Shown here one piece after another: positions 32,716 to 41,475 of a stretch of DNA of 64,000 bases (within the stretch, counting starts at the first letter, position 1; every line of letters begins with the position of its first letter). A model generated the notes under the pieces. That model ran no database searches. It saw only the letters and a list, made by a program, of their open reading frames with translations, and was not told where the DNA came from. Source of the stretch: Paeniglutamicibacter psychrophenolicus (GTDB lineage Bacteria > Actinomycetota > Actinomycetes > Actinomycetales > Micrococcaceae); the NCBI RefSeq assembly GCF_017876575.1, contig NZ_JAGIOE010000001.1:1612001-1676000 (forward strand), written 5' to 3'. A program made the position numbers and the translations under genes.

Positions 32716-34014
32716 TCAGGAACGCTTGGTGCGCAGACCCGGGGACGGGGAACCGGTCTCGCGCTCGGCGTCGGCATCCTGCGCCCGCTCGGCCGCACCG
32801 ACCTCGGCATGGGCCAGGACCTGCTCCTCGGTGGGCTCCTGCGCGGCATCGTCATTCTTGGAATCGGCGCCGGGATCCAGCCCCGGAAGGTCGCGGCCGG
32901 ACCAGATCTTCACGATCGCCCAGGCCACGGCCGTCAGCGGCACGGCCAGCACCGCACCCACCAACCCGCCGAGCACCGTGCCGGCGGCCAGCGACAGCAG
33001 GATCACCAGCGCGTGCAGGTTCAGGGCGTGGGCCATGACCACCGGCTGCAGGAAGTTGCCCTCCAGCTGGTTCACCACGATCACCGCACCCAGGACAATC
33101 AGGGCAACCACGGGGCCATTGGTCACCAGGGCGATCAAGGTCGCCAGGATCCCGGCAAAGGTCGCACCCACCAAGGGGATGAACGAGCTCATGAACACCA
33201 CGACGCCAAGCGGGATGGCCAGCGGGACCCGCAACACGAGCAATGCCACGGTGATGCCAATGGCATCCACCGCAGCCACTGTGGCGGTGCCACGCATGTA
33301 ACCGCCGAGGGTTTCCACGGTGCGGCCTCCGGTGGAAAGCCAGCGGTGCATCTGGTGGTCGGGCATCCAGGAGAGGAAGAAGGCCCAGATCTTGTCGCCG
33401 TCCTTCAGGAAGAAGAACAGGATCACCAGCAGCAAGGCCAAGCCGGTAAAGAAATTGCCCGCTGCGGAGAGCCCGTTCAGGGCTCCGGCACCAAACTGGG
33501 AGCTGGTCAGGAAACCGGTGACCTGGCTGACTGCCTGGTCGATCTGTTCGCTGGATATGCTCCACGGCAGCTGGTTCAGCATTTCCTGGAGCTTGTTGAA
33601 GCCTTCAACGCCCTTGTCCACCAGCGTGGACCATTCGGCAAGCACCGAATAGACCAAGGCGGTCCCGATGCCGCCGAGCACGAGCAGCGAACCCAGGAAC
33701 ACAGACCAGGCTGCCAGCAGGGCCGACATGACCTTGCGCAGCAGGCGCACCAGCGGCCACAACGCGCAGGAAAGAATCAAGGCAATCAGGATCGGCAGCG
33801 CGATCACGCTCAAGCGCAGGAGGCTGAAGACGACAGCCGAGGCCAACACCAGTACCACCAACAATTGGACCGATCGCGTGGCCACCCGTCCCAGGGGATC
33901 GATCCACATCCCGGACACGCTGTGGGCCGGTGGAGCCACGACGGCAGCCGCAGCGGGGGCTTCCTCTGGCGGGATCGTGCGCGGCTTTCTCTTGAAACCT
34001 AGTTTCGCTGACAT
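32716..34014 (-). CDS. AI-2E family transporter (permease)
   Basis: A 432-residue membrane protein of the AI-2E (PerM/TqsA, PF01594) family. It has about eight hydrophobic helices, the long soluble loop after helix 3 (LNQLPWSISSEQIDQAV), LLLVILFFFLKDGDKIW, and the conserved IPLVGATFAGILATLIAL and QPVVMAHALNLHALVIL segments. A charged tail of about 65 residues ends the protein. Members export autoinducer-2 or act as Na+/H+-linked exporters. ATG 34014 has GAGGAG 8 nt upstream. Confidence 0.88.
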   Translation of the reverse strand: MSAKLGFKRKPRTIPPEEAPAAAAVVAPPAHSVSGMWIDPLGRVATRSVQLLVVLVLASAVVFSLLRLSVIALPILIALILSCALWPLVRLLRKVMSALLAAWSVFLGSLLVLGGIGTALVYSVLAEWSTLVDKGVEGFNKLQEMLNQLPWSISSEQIDQAVSQVTGFLTSSQFGAGALNGLSAAGNFFTGLALLLVILFFFLKDGDKIWAFFLSWMPDHQMHRWLSTGGRTVETLGGYMRGTATVAAVDAIGITVALLVLRVPLAIPLGVVVFMSSFIPLVGATFAGILATLIALVTNGPVVALIVLGAVIVVNQLEGNFLQPVVMAHALNLHALVILLSLAAGTVLGGLVGAVLAVPLTAVAWAIVKIWSGRDLPGLDPGADSKNDDAAQEPTEEQVLAHAEVGAAERAQDADAERETGSPSPGLRTKRS

Positions 34015-34177
34015 CCAGTGACTCCTCGCAATTGGCAACGGCTCCACCCCGGGCACGGAACGTGCGGGGCGGGCGCCGGAAAAACCTCTTAGCAAAAAGG
34101 TTAGTCTAATAGTGCACTAGTGGGCGCCGCATGCCCCGTGTTAGGTATGTCGCGTGAACGTGGATGGTGGGGGAGCT

Positions 34178-35503
34178 ATGCAGGGCAAAGGCAAACGGGA
34201 TGGCTCATGGCCACCCAACAGGGTTTCTACGGCATTGTTCATGGGAGCCGCGCTCGTGCTGGCCACCCTGAGCCCGGCGCAGGCACAGCAGGCTCCGTCG
34301 GCATCCATGCAGGGTTCGTTCGTGTCCGCCGCTGCATCGTCGCACCCGGCATTGTGGCTGCCGGGCAGGATCAGCGCGGCCGCCGTGAAGACCGTCCAAA
34401 CGACGGCAAACCTGAACCTGCGCGCGAAGCCCGCCACCTCGGGGAAGAAGCTGGCGGTCATTCCCAAGGGCACCAAGCTGACCGTGGGCTCGACGAAGCC
34501 AGGCTGGAGCCAGGTCCGTTACGCCGGGAAAACCGGTTGGGCCTCGAGCACCTATTTGCGTGCAGTTCCCACGAAGGCCTCGCCGGCAATCAAGCGCGGG
34601 GACCTGGGCAAGAGCACCGTCGCGCTGAAGCTGCGCCGGCAAGCGAACACCACCTCCAAGGCCTTGGCCACGGTGCCCAAGGCCGGGATCTACACGGTCA
34701 AGAAGGTATCGGCGGGATTCAGCCAGATCACCAGCCGGGGAAAAACCGGATGGGTGCAGAGCAAATACCTGAAGGTTGTTGCGAAAAAGCCCGGCCGCGA
34801 GATCTACATCGACAAGAAATACACCTCCAACCGTGCCGGTCTGACCGACCGGTACTGGACCAGGGTCTCCGGCAGCGACCTCTATGAGAGCGTGAAGGGC
34901 AAGATCCGCATCGGCGACATCCCACGCAACTCGGTGGTGTACCGCGACAAGAAGATGGAAAAAACCGCAGGCTCGGTCAAGGGGTGGATTTTCGTCCGGA
35001 CGCAGGGGATGAGTGGCTGGATGAAGACCATCCAGCTGGCCCGGAAAACCACTGCGACAACCAATCCCGGAAAATATTCGGCCAAGACCGTGCTGGCACA
35101 GATAAACGGCAAGGTCCCGGAACGGATGCTAGTGGCCATCGGGTGGGACAAGGAAAAGACCCTCATCGCCGCTCCCGCGGTGAAGGACCTGAACCGGCTC
35201 AACGCCGCCTTCAAGAAGAAGTTCGGCCACAATCTCGACATCGACCTGGCCTACCGGACCCGCGCTACCCAGGATGCGTACTGGGTCGAACTCGGACCCT
35301 ATGTCGCGGCGCGCCCCGGAACCTCCAACCACGGTTGGGGCACAGCCATCGACGTGCCCGAGACCTACAACTATTCCTTCCGCGGCAAATACCACAAGTG
35401 GTTGAAAGCCAACTCCAAGAAGTTCAACTGGGTTCACCGCAAGATCCTTGAAGAAGGCTCGCCCTATGCCGAGGCCTGGCACTTCGACTACGTGGGGAAG
35501 TAG
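34178..35503 (+). CDS. Secreted M15 (VanY-type) D-Ala-D-Ala carboxypeptidase with SH3b domains
   Basis: About 441 residues. Signal peptide ending near SPAQAQQ, then two SH3b units (LNLRAKPATSGKK to TGWASSTYL; VALKLRRQANTTSK to TGWVQSKYL), a less clear third unit, and a C-terminal M15 domain with SNHGWGTAIDV (SxHxxGxAxD) and EAWHFDYVG (ExxxH/WH), the zinc and catalytic residues. It trims peptidoglycan stem peptides outside the cell. ATG 34178 has GGGGAG only 2 nt upstream; GTG 34154 is an alternative. It is 3 nt from the following lipoprotein gene. Confidence 0.85.
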   Translation: MQGKGKRDGSWPPNRVSTALFMGAALVLATLSPAQAQQAPSASMQGSFVSAAASSHPALWLPGRISAAAVKTVQTTANLNLRAKPATSGKKLAVIPKGTKLTVGSTKPGWSQVRYAGKTGWASSTYLRAVPTKASPAIKRGDLGKSTVALKLRRQANTTSKALATVPKAGIYTVKKVSAGFSQITSRGKTGWVQSKYLKVVAKKPGREIYIDKKYTSNRAGLTDRYWTRVSGSDLYESVKGKIRIGDIPRNSVVYRDKKMEKTAGSVKGWIFVRTQGMSGWMKTIQLARKTTATTNPGKYSAKTVLAQINGKVPERMLVAIGWDKEKTLIAAPAVKDLNRLNAAFKKKFGHNLDIDLAYRTRATQDAYWVELGPYVAARPGTSNHGWGTAIDVPETYNYSFRGKYHKWLKANSKKFNWVHRKILEEGSPYAEAWHFDYVGK

Positions 35504-35506
35504 GCA

Positions 35507-35872
35507 ATGACGAGGAAGATTTCCGCACTCGCCCTGCTGGGAACGATCCTGCTGCTGTCCTCCTGCGCTTCCTCGGCGCGCGTGCCGCCCGATCCGGTGG
35601 GCGGCTGGGGAACCGATGGGCCCGGGCAACCGAACCTGGTGCTCGAAGCCAACGGAAAACTGCACGGCACGGACGGCTGCAACCGCTTGGTGGGCAGCTA
35701 CGAGGCATCCGGCACGGACATCACCTTCGGCCCCTTGGGAGGAACCAGGATGTTCTGCGAGGGCGTCGACACCTGGCTGTCGAATGCCGCCGGCGGCACG
35801 CTCGGGGCCGACACGCTCGAGATCACTGACGCGCAGGGCCAGCGGATCGGCACGCTGGAACGCATGCCGTAA
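35507..35872 (+). CDS. META-domain lipoprotein (HslJ-like)
   Basis: A 121-residue lipoprotein. The signal peptide ends in the lipobox LLSSC (cysteine at about residue 20). The mature part carries the META/HslJ signature: GTDGCNRLVGSYEASGTDI followed by FGPLGGTRMFC, with two cysteines likely in a disulphide. HslJ-type proteins are linked to envelope stress and resistance in other bacteria; the function here is unknown. It starts 3 nt after the M15 peptidase stop and is almost certainly co-transcribed. Confidence 0.82.
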   Translation: MTRKISALALLGTILLLSSCASSARVPPDPVGGWGTDGPGQPNLVLEANGKLHGTDGCNRLVGSYEASGTDITFGPLGGTRMFCEGVDTWLSNAAGGTLGADTLEITDAQGQRIGTLERMP

Positions 35873-35893
35873 CGGGCCCCTGCAGAGAACAAA

Positions 35894-35942
35894 AAGCGAG
35901 GCTTCGTGCAATCCCCCAGGGGGATCGCACGAAGCCTCGCTT
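35894..35942. terminator. Bidirectional terminator
   Basis: AAGCGAGGCTTCGTGC (35894-35909) pairs perfectly with GCACGAAGCCTCGCTT (35927-35942) over 16 bp. An A5 run at 35891-35895 gives the minus strand a U-tract. It separates the META lipoprotein from the convergent aldehyde dehydrogenase. Confidence 0.85.
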
Positions 35943-35964
35943 CATGTCGCGGTGGTGCGTGTGG

Positions 35965-37377
35965 TTAGTCGGCCACGTAGAAGAGGCGCTTGTTGACGAA
36001 CTCCTCCATGCCCAGCGGGCCCAGCTCGCGGCCGAAGCCCGAGCGCTTCACGCCGCCGAAGGGCATGTCTGCGCCTTCGGCTGCCGGGGCGTTGACGTTG
36101 GCCATGCCGACCTGAAGGCCGGCGGCAACCTTTGCCGCACGGGCCGGATCGGTGGAGAACACCGCGCCGCCCAAGCCGTACTGGGTGTCGTTTGCCATTT
36201 CCAGGGCTTCCTCGTCGGAGGACACCTTGTAGACGATCGCCACCGGGCCGAAGAGCTCTTCGTAGTAGGCGCGCATGCCCTTGGTGATCCCGGAAAGGAT
36301 CGTCGGGGCCAGGTAGGCTCCCGGGCCCTCGTGCAGCACGCCGCCGGCGTGCAGCGTTGCACCCTTGTCGATGGCGTCCTGGACCTGTGCGGCAACGCCT
36401 TCAGCGGCGCCACGGGTGGAGAGCGGCCCGAAGGTGCCTTCCTCTTCCTTGGCAGGATCGCCCGGTACCAGGTCGACGGCAAGCTTGGTCAGTTCGCCGA
36501 CGAAGTCATCGAAGATGTCCTCCATGACGATCATGCGCTTGTTGGAGTTGCAGGCCTGGCCGGTGTTCTCCATGCGGGTGGCCCACGCGGTGGCCGCGTC
36601 CCCGGCGATGTCCGCCGAGTCCAGGATCACGTACGGGTCCGAGCCGCCCAGTTCCAGCACGGCCTTCTTCAGGTTGCGGCCGGCCTGCTCGCCGATGATG
36701 GCCCCGGCGCGTTCCGAACCGGTCAGCGAGACGCCCTGGATCCGGTCGTCCGCGATGATGGTGGAGATCTGCTCGTGGCTGGCGAAGACGTTGTTGTACA
36801 CGCCGGCCGGTACGCCTGCATCGTCCATGATCTGCGCGATGGCCAGGGCCGAACGAGGGCAGGTCTCGGCGTGCTTAAGCACGATGGTGTTGCCCAGCAT
36901 CAGGTTCGGGGCCACAAAGCGGGCGACCTGGTAGTACGGGTAGTTCCACGGCATGATGCCCAGCAGCGGGCCGACGGGCAGGCGCTGGATGATGGCCTTG
37001 CCACCGCCGATGGTCTTGATTTCCGTGTCCGCGGCCAGGGTCGGGCCCTCGGTGGCGAAGTACTCGAAGATGTCCTTGCAGAACTCGGCCTCGCCCTTGG
37101 ACTCGGACAGTGCCTTGCCCATTTCCTGGGTGATGATCGCGGCAAGCTCGTCGGCGCGTTCGGCAAAGAGCTCGCCGACGCGGGAAACGATCTTGGCGCG
37201 TTCGTTGATGTCGACATCCTTCCACACCTGGTAGCCGGATTCGGCCGCGGCAATGGCTTCCTGGACCTCGGCGTCTGTGGCGGTGGCGAATTCCTCGACC
37301 ACGGCGCCGGTGGCGGGGTTGAGGACTCGGTATCCGGTGGCGGTTGGCGTCGTCTGGGCGTTGGCGGTCAAGGCCAT
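35965..37377 (-). CDS. NAD(P)-dependent aldehyde dehydrogenase (succinate-semialdehyde dehydrogenase type)
   Basis: A 470-residue ALDH-superfamily enzyme. The cofactor region IMPWNYPYYQVARFVAPNL, the Rossmann segment SLTGSERAGAIIGEQAG, the catalytic Glu in VLELGGSDPYV, the nucleophile Cys in NTGQACNSNKR and the C-terminal PFGGVKRSGFGRELG are all present. The wording is closest to the GabD/YneI short form of succinate-semialdehyde dehydrogenase. The ATG at 37377 begins a normal family N-terminus; AAGGAG is close upstream. A GTG at 37425 would add residues without homology. Confidence 0.88.
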   Translation of the reverse strand: MALTANAQTTPTATGYRVLNPATGAVVEEFATATDAEVQEAIAAAESGYQVWKDVDINERAKIVSRVGELFAERADELAAIITQEMGKALSESKGEAEFCKDIFEYFATEGPTLAADTEIKTIGGGKAIIQRLPVGPLLGIMPWNYPYYQVARFVAPNLMLGNTIVLKHAETCPRSALAIAQIMDDAGVPAGVYNNVFASHEQISTIIADDRIQGVSLTGSERAGAIIGEQAGRNLKKAVLELGGSDPYVILDSADIAGDAATAWATRMENTGQACNSNKRMIVMEDIFDDFVGELTKLAVDLVPGDPAKEEEGTFGPLSTRGAAEGVAAQVQDAIDKGATLHAGGVLHEGPGAYLAPTILSGITKGMRAYYEELFGPVAIVYKVSSDEEALEMANDTQYGLGGAVFSTDPARAAKVAAGLQVGMANVNAPAAEGADMPFGGVKRSGFGRELGPLGMEEFVNKRLFYVAD

Positions 37378-37539
37378 GCTCCTTCTGGTAGTCACTGGGC
37401 GGCGAAAATCTGCGTTGCGCGCCACGTACGTTTACATCATGTCGCGAAAACTGCGATTTGTGAAGCCGGTCACGCGGGATCGGTGGCGATATCCGCCGTC
37501 AGCGAATTGTTCGCCTGCGGTATCCGTTGTTAACGACGA

Positions 37540-37572
37540 GAAACCCTGCGGAATACGTATTCGCAGGGTTTC
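37540..37572 (-). terminator. Terminator of the aldo/keto reductase gene
   Basis: GAAACCCTGCG (37540-37550) and CGCAGGGTTTC (37562-37572) pair perfectly; the 11-nt loop GAATACGTATT is itself nearly palindromic. It lies 22 bp past the minus-strand stop at 37594. Confidence 0.7.
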
Positions 37573-37593
37573 AAGTCAGGGCGCTTTGGCTGC

Positions 37594-38658
37594 TCAGCTC
37601 GTGGCTGCCGCGCGCCAGTGGTCGATGCCGGCATCGCCGGCGGCGATCCTGTCGATCAGTTCCAGTTCCGCGGGGCTGAAGGCGGTGTTGCCCAGGGCCC
37701 CGAGGTTCTCATCCAGCTGGGCGGTCGAGGACGCCCCGAGCAGCACCGAGGTCACCCCGCCCTCGCGCAGCAGCCAAGCGATGGCCAGCTGGGCCAGGGA
37801 CTGGCCGCGCGCTTCGGCGACCTTGGACAGGTCGCGGGCCTTGGACAGGTTCTCCTCGGTCAGGTGCCCGGCCAGCGAGTTCCGTCCGCCGGACGGGATG
37901 GCCGACTCGTTCTTGAGGTACTTTCCGGTCAACAGCCCCTGGGCCAGCGGGGTGAAGGCGATCGAGCCCATGCCGTGTTCCTGCAGGGTGTCCAGCAATC
38001 CGTCTTCCACCCAGCGGTTGAGCATCGAGTAGGAGGGCTGGTGGATGACCAGCGGGGTGCCCATGTCCTTGGCGACCTTCGCGGCCTCGGCCGTGCGCTC
38101 GGGGGAATAGGAGGAGATGCCCACGTAGAGGGCCTTGCCCTGGCGGACCAGCGTGTCCAGCGCGCCGATGGTTTCCTCGATCGGGGTGTCGGGGTCCGGG
38201 CGGTGCGAGTAGAAGATGTCCACGTAGTCAAGGTTCATGCGGGCCAGGGACTCGTCGGCCGAGGCCATGATGTACTTGCGCGAGCCAAGGTTTCCGTACG
38301 GGCCCGGCCACATGTCCCAGCCGGCCTTGGAGGAAATGATGAGCTCGTTGCGGTAGGCCTTGAAGTCGCCGCGCATCATGCGGCCAAAGTTTTCCTCGGC
38401 CGAGCCGTAGGGCGGGCCGTAGTTGTTGGCCAGGTCGAAGTGCGTGATGCCGTGGTCGAAGGCGTGGCGCAGCACTTCGCGCTGGGTGTCGAAGGGTCGG
38501 TTGTCTCCGAAGTTCCACCACAGGCCCAAGGAGATCGGGGGAAGGACCAGGCCGGAGTTGCCGACGCGGCGGTAGCCGGTGGACTCGTAGCGATCCGCGG
38601 CGGCCACATAGGGTGCGTGGGTTTCGGGGACGGGGGCATACCGGAGCTCTTCGGCCAT
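37594..38658 (-). CDS. Aldo/keto reductase (YghZ/L-glyceraldehyde-3-phosphate reductase type)
   Basis: A 354-residue TIM-barrel NADPH-dependent reductase. Catalytic residues are Asp in HFDLANNYGPPYGSAE with the Tyr in NNYG, Lys in ELIISSKAGW and His in IFYSHRPDPDTP. The long YGPPYGSAEENFG segment and AGWDMWPGPYG match the YghZ/KCNAB-like branch, which reduces methylglyoxal and other aldehydes. CAGGAG lies about 11 nt before the ATG. The stretch from 38659 to 38848 upstream shows no gene. Confidence 0.87.
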   Translation of the reverse strand: MAEELRYAPVPETHAPYVAAADRYESTGYRRVGNSGLVLPPISLGLWWNFGDNRPFDTQREVLRHAFDHGITHFDLANNYGPPYGSAEENFGRMMRGDFKAYRNELIISSKAGWDMWPGPYGNLGSRKYIMASADESLARMNLDYVDIFYSHRPDPDTPIEETIGALDTLVRQGKALYVGISSYSPERTAEAAKVAKDMGTPLVIHQPSYSMLNRWVEDGLLDTLQEHGMGSIAFTPLAQGLLTGKYLKNESAIPSGGRNSLAGHLTEENLSKARDLSKVAEARGQSLAQLAIAWLLREGGVTSVLLGASSTAQLDENLGALGNTAFSPAELELIDRIAAGDAGIDHWRAAATS

Positions 38659-38848
38659 GGTGGTGGTGTTCTCCTGAAAATAGGTGGGACGGAAAAATCC
38701 TCTGAAGCCTTCTTGGCTTCATCCGTTTCCATTCTTGTCCCCCGGGGCGTCGATAGTCCACGGCGGCGGGCTCGGCACGCTGGGGAGAAAAGAAATCCCC
38801 TGCTTTGTGACCCGTGGAGGCTCGTTTTGGGACCTGCGTTATTAAAGT

Positions 38849-38960
38849 GAAGAACCGGTCGTGACGGCTAAGGAGGTGAGACTCCGCCGCGACCGGTTCT
38901 TCTGATCACTCGCACCTTGAGAAGGTAGCTTCAGCCTAAGAGGCCAAGCTGAGTGTGGGC
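38849..38960. repeat. Intergenic hairpin element, copy A
   Basis: GAAGAACCGGTCG (38849-38861) pairs perfectly with CGACCGGTTCTTC (38890-38902). It is followed by ATCACTCGCACCTT (38905-38918) and the small hairpin ACCTTGAGAAGGT. A related copy with the same layout lies at 39289-39398. Both start about 70 bp beyond the stop of a minus-strand gene, so they may be terminators or 3'-UTR structures. Type of element not recognised. Confidence 0.6.
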
Positions 38961-38988
38961 TGAGGATTGGTTGTCAGTCAGCCGAGAG

Positions 38989-39141
38989 TCAGTAATTCGA
39001 TGGGGGATCGGAAGCGGGGAAGGACTCGTCTTCCCATTCCTCGACCAGCGCCTCGTCGTGGGCGCTGGCAACATGTTCCGGTTCTGCGGCAGTTTCTTCC
39101 GCATTGACATCTTCTTCGTCGCCGATTGGTTTTTCACTCAT
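38989..39141 (-). CDS. Small acidic protein with a SFPASDPPS tail
   Basis: A 50-residue, strongly acidic protein (MSEKPIGDEEDVNAEETAAE at the start). It ends EEWEDESFPASDPPSNY; the SFPASDPPS motif recurs at the C-terminus of many small hypothetical proteins in diverse bacteria, function unknown. AAGGAG lies 8 nt before ATG 39141, a strong ribosome site that supports expression and rules out the longer frame. It is flanked on both sides by the two hairpin elements. Confidence 0.75.
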   Translation of the reverse strand: MSEKPIGDEEDVNAEETAAEPEHVASAHDEALVEEWEDESFPASDPPSNY

Positions 39142-39288
39142 CACGCGTGCTCCTTGGTCCGTAGAACATGTCGCCCGATTCACCGGCGCGACCGGTATCT
39201 TCAGTTTGGTCCGAAGTTCCGTCGTTGTCGAGGGCGCTGCATGCCACCTCGCGGCGCCGTGACAGGGCGCAGCCGAGTTTAAATGGTT

Positions 39289-39398
39289 GAGCACCGGTCG
39301 GAAGGCTGGGGGGAATCTGCCTTGTATCCGACCGGTGCTCTCATCACTCGCACCTTCATGAGGTAGTTATTACTCTAGGAACCCAACCTATGTGCAGG
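39289..39398. repeat. Intergenic hairpin element, copy B
   Basis: GAGCACCGGTCG (39289-39300) pairs perfectly with CGACCGGTGCTC (39329-39340), then ATCACTCGCACCTT (39343-39356) and AGGTAG follow at the same spacing as in copy A. The loops differ fully in sequence while stems and the ATCACTCGCACCTT block are kept. It lies just beyond the 3' end of the thiolase gene. Confidence 0.6.
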
Positions 39399-39428
39399 CT
39401 GTACAGGGCCCGGCAACCACGTGTGAAC

Positions 39429-40616
39429 TCAGGCCCGAAGCACCAGCGCATCGCCCTGGCCACCGCCGCCGCACAGCGAGACGATCCCGGTTCCGCCGCC
39501 GCGCCGCGCCAGGTCCATGGCCATGTGCAACACCAGCCGTGCCCCGGAAGCACCCACCGGGTGGCCCAGTGCGATGGCCCCGCCCTCGGTGTTGACCTTG
39601 GCAGGATCCACGCCGAGGTCCTTGGCCGATTGCAGCACCACCGAGGCGAAGGCCTCGTTGATCTCGATCGCGTCAAGGTCCCCGGCCTTCAGCCCCTCCT
39701 TCTCCAAAGCCGCGAGGATCGAGGTGCTGGGCTGGGAATGCAGTTGCCCGTCGGGTCCGGCTGTCTGTCCGTGCGCACCGATCTCGCACAGCCATTTGAG
39801 CCCCGCCTTGCGGGCGGCTCCCTTGGAGGCCACGACCAACGCGGCGGCCCCGTCCGACAGCGGCGAGGAGGAACCTGCGGTGATGGTTGCCCCGGGGTCC
39901 TTGGAGAACGCCGGCCGCAGCGCCGCCAGCTTCTCCACCGTGGTCTCGGGGCGGATGCCCTCGTCGGTGGAGACGACCAGGTCCTCGCCGCGGCGCTGCG
40001 GGATGGAGATCGGTGCGATCTCCGCATCCAGGTGCTCCCGGGCGGCTGCCGCGCGCTGGTGCGAGGCCGCTGCGTATGCATCCTGTTCAGCCCGGCCGAA
40101 GCCCAGCTTGGCGTTGCCGCGTTCGGTGGTCGATCCCATGAGCTCGCCGGTCAGCGGGTCGGCCAGGGCATCGTGGTTCAGCGAGTCTTCCAGGCCGCGG
40201 TCCCCGATCGCCAGCCCCGTGCGCATGCCGCGAACCAGGTGCGGGGCGTTGGACATGGACTCCTGGCCGGCGGCGACGATGAAGTCGGCCTCCCCGGCCC
40301 GGATCATCCGTGCGGCGTCGATGACCGCGGTCAGCCCTGAAAGGCAGAGCTTGTTGATGGTCACCGTGGGCACGTCCCAGCCGATGCCGGCCTTCAAGGA
40401 GGCCTGGCGGGCCGGACCCTGTCCGGTGCCGGCCAGGATCACCTGGCCCATGATGACGTGGTTGATGTCGCTGGCCTTGACCCCGCTGCGTTCCAGTGCC
40501 GCCTTGATGGCATGGGCGCCGAGGTCGGTGGCCGGCACCGAAGAGATGGCCCCGCGGAACCTGCCAAAGGGCGTGCGCGCCCCGCCAATGATCACGGGGG
40601 TCAGATCGTCATTCAT
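39429..40616 (-). CDS. Thiolase (acetyl-CoA C-acetyltransferase/acyltransferase)
   Basis: A 395-residue thiolase. The acyl-accepting Cys lies in INKLCLSGLTAVIDA, the His in GGAIALGHPVGASGARLVLH and the second Cys in SLCGGGGQGDALVL; NEAFASVVL is also conserved. It condenses or cleaves acyl-CoA and acetyl-CoA, in beta-oxidation or in acetoacetyl-CoA synthesis. ATG 40616 gives the normal family N-terminus (TPVIIGGARTPFGRF). It is a single gene divergent from an alpha/beta hydrolase. Confidence 0.92.
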   Translation of the reverse strand: MNDDLTPVIIGGARTPFGRFRGAISSVPATDLGAHAIKAALERSGVKASDINHVIMGQVILAGTGQGPARQASLKAGIGWDVPTVTINKLCLSGLTAVIDAARMIRAGEADFIVAAGQESMSNAPHLVRGMRTGLAIGDRGLEDSLNHDALADPLTGELMGSTTERGNAKLGFGRAEQDAYAAASHQRAAAAREHLDAEIAPISIPQRRGEDLVVSTDEGIRPETTVEKLAALRPAFSKDPGATITAGSSSPLSDGAAALVVASKGAARKAGLKWLCEIGAHGQTAGPDGQLHSQPSTSILAALEKEGLKAGDLDAIEINEAFASVVLQSAKDLGVDPAKVNTEGGAIALGHPVGASGARLVLHMAMDLARRGGGTGIVSLCGGGGQGDALVLRA

Positions 40617-40671
40617 TGCTGCATCCTTAGCGCTTGGGAAAAGACCGGTTCGGTGCCATAGGCTCATTCAC

Positions 40672-41463
40672 ATGCCCCTTGCAGTGAACCCGATTGATGC
40701 CCAGACTATCTACTTCGACGCCAGCGACACAGGGGCCCCACCGGTCCTGCTGCTGCACGGCTCGGCACTCTCCCGTTCCATCTGGCGCGGACTGGGCTAC
40801 GTGAAGGCACTGGAGCCGGAGTTCGACACCATCCGCATGGACCTGCGCGGGCACGGGCGCTCGGGAAAGCCGCACGATCCGGCCGCCTACAACATGGACC
40901 TGGTCCTGGCGGACGTCAAGGCGGTGCTGGCGGCCACCGGCCACGAGTCGATCCACGTCGTGGGATATTCCTTCGGCTCGCGCGTGGGCCTCTCGCTGGC
41001 CATCAAGCACCCGTCGATGGTGCGCTCGCTGACCATGCTCGGCGGAACACACGCCATCGAGGCCCAGCACATCAGCACGCTCTTCTTCGACGGCTATCTC
41101 GAGGCCCTCAAGACCGGTGACATGGACGCCTTCATCACCGGGATGGAAGCCGACGGCGGGAAACTCGACCCCGCAACACGCCTGGCCTTCGCCTCCAACG
41201 ATGCGCTGGCGCTGGCGGCCTACTTCGAATCGACCGAGGCCGGAAACGCGGTCAGCGAGATGCTGCTGGCACAACTGGACACCCCGACGCTGCTGATGAC
41301 AGGAACCCGGGACAGGCCGCGCATCGAGCACTCACGGACCATGGCCTCGGTGATGCCGAACGCCCGGTTGGTTGAGCTGGAGGGCCGCACCCATGGAGGC
41401 ACTCTCTTCCCGCCACAGCCCATCCTGGAGCAGTTGCTGCCGTTCCTGCGGACCAATGCCTAG
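40672..41463 (+). CDS. Alpha/beta-fold hydrolase
   Basis: A 263-residue hydrolase. VLLLHGSALSRSIWRGL is the oxyanion region, DLRGHGRSGKP the conserved loop, and VVGYSFGSRVGLSLA has the nucleophile Ser. Asp in LLMTGTRDRP and His in LEGRTHGG complete the triad. The layout is that of the 3-oxoadipate enol-lactonase/haloperoxidase-like group, but substrate cannot be told. It is divergent from the thiolase across 55 bp. Confidence 0.78.
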   Translation: MPLAVNPIDAQTIYFDASDTGAPPVLLLHGSALSRSIWRGLGYVKALEPEFDTIRMDLRGHGRSGKPHDPAAYNMDLVLADVKAVLAATGHESIHVVGYSFGSRVGLSLAIKHPSMVRSLTMLGGTHAIEAQHISTLFFDGYLEALKTGDMDAFITGMEADGGKLDPATRLAFASNDALALAAYFESTEAGNAVSEMLLAQLDTPTLLMTGTRDRPRIEHSRTMASVMPNARLVELEGRTHGGTLFPPQPILEQLLPFLRTNA

Positions 41464-41475
41464 GATTCCTCGGCG

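Noticed and set aside
38876-38905. Mini-ORF of nine codons (GTG to TGA) after AAGGAGGTGA inside hairpin element A
   Set aside because: The AAGGAGG directly abuts the GTG with no spacing, copy B has no matching frame, and no gene follows on the plus strand within leader-peptide range.
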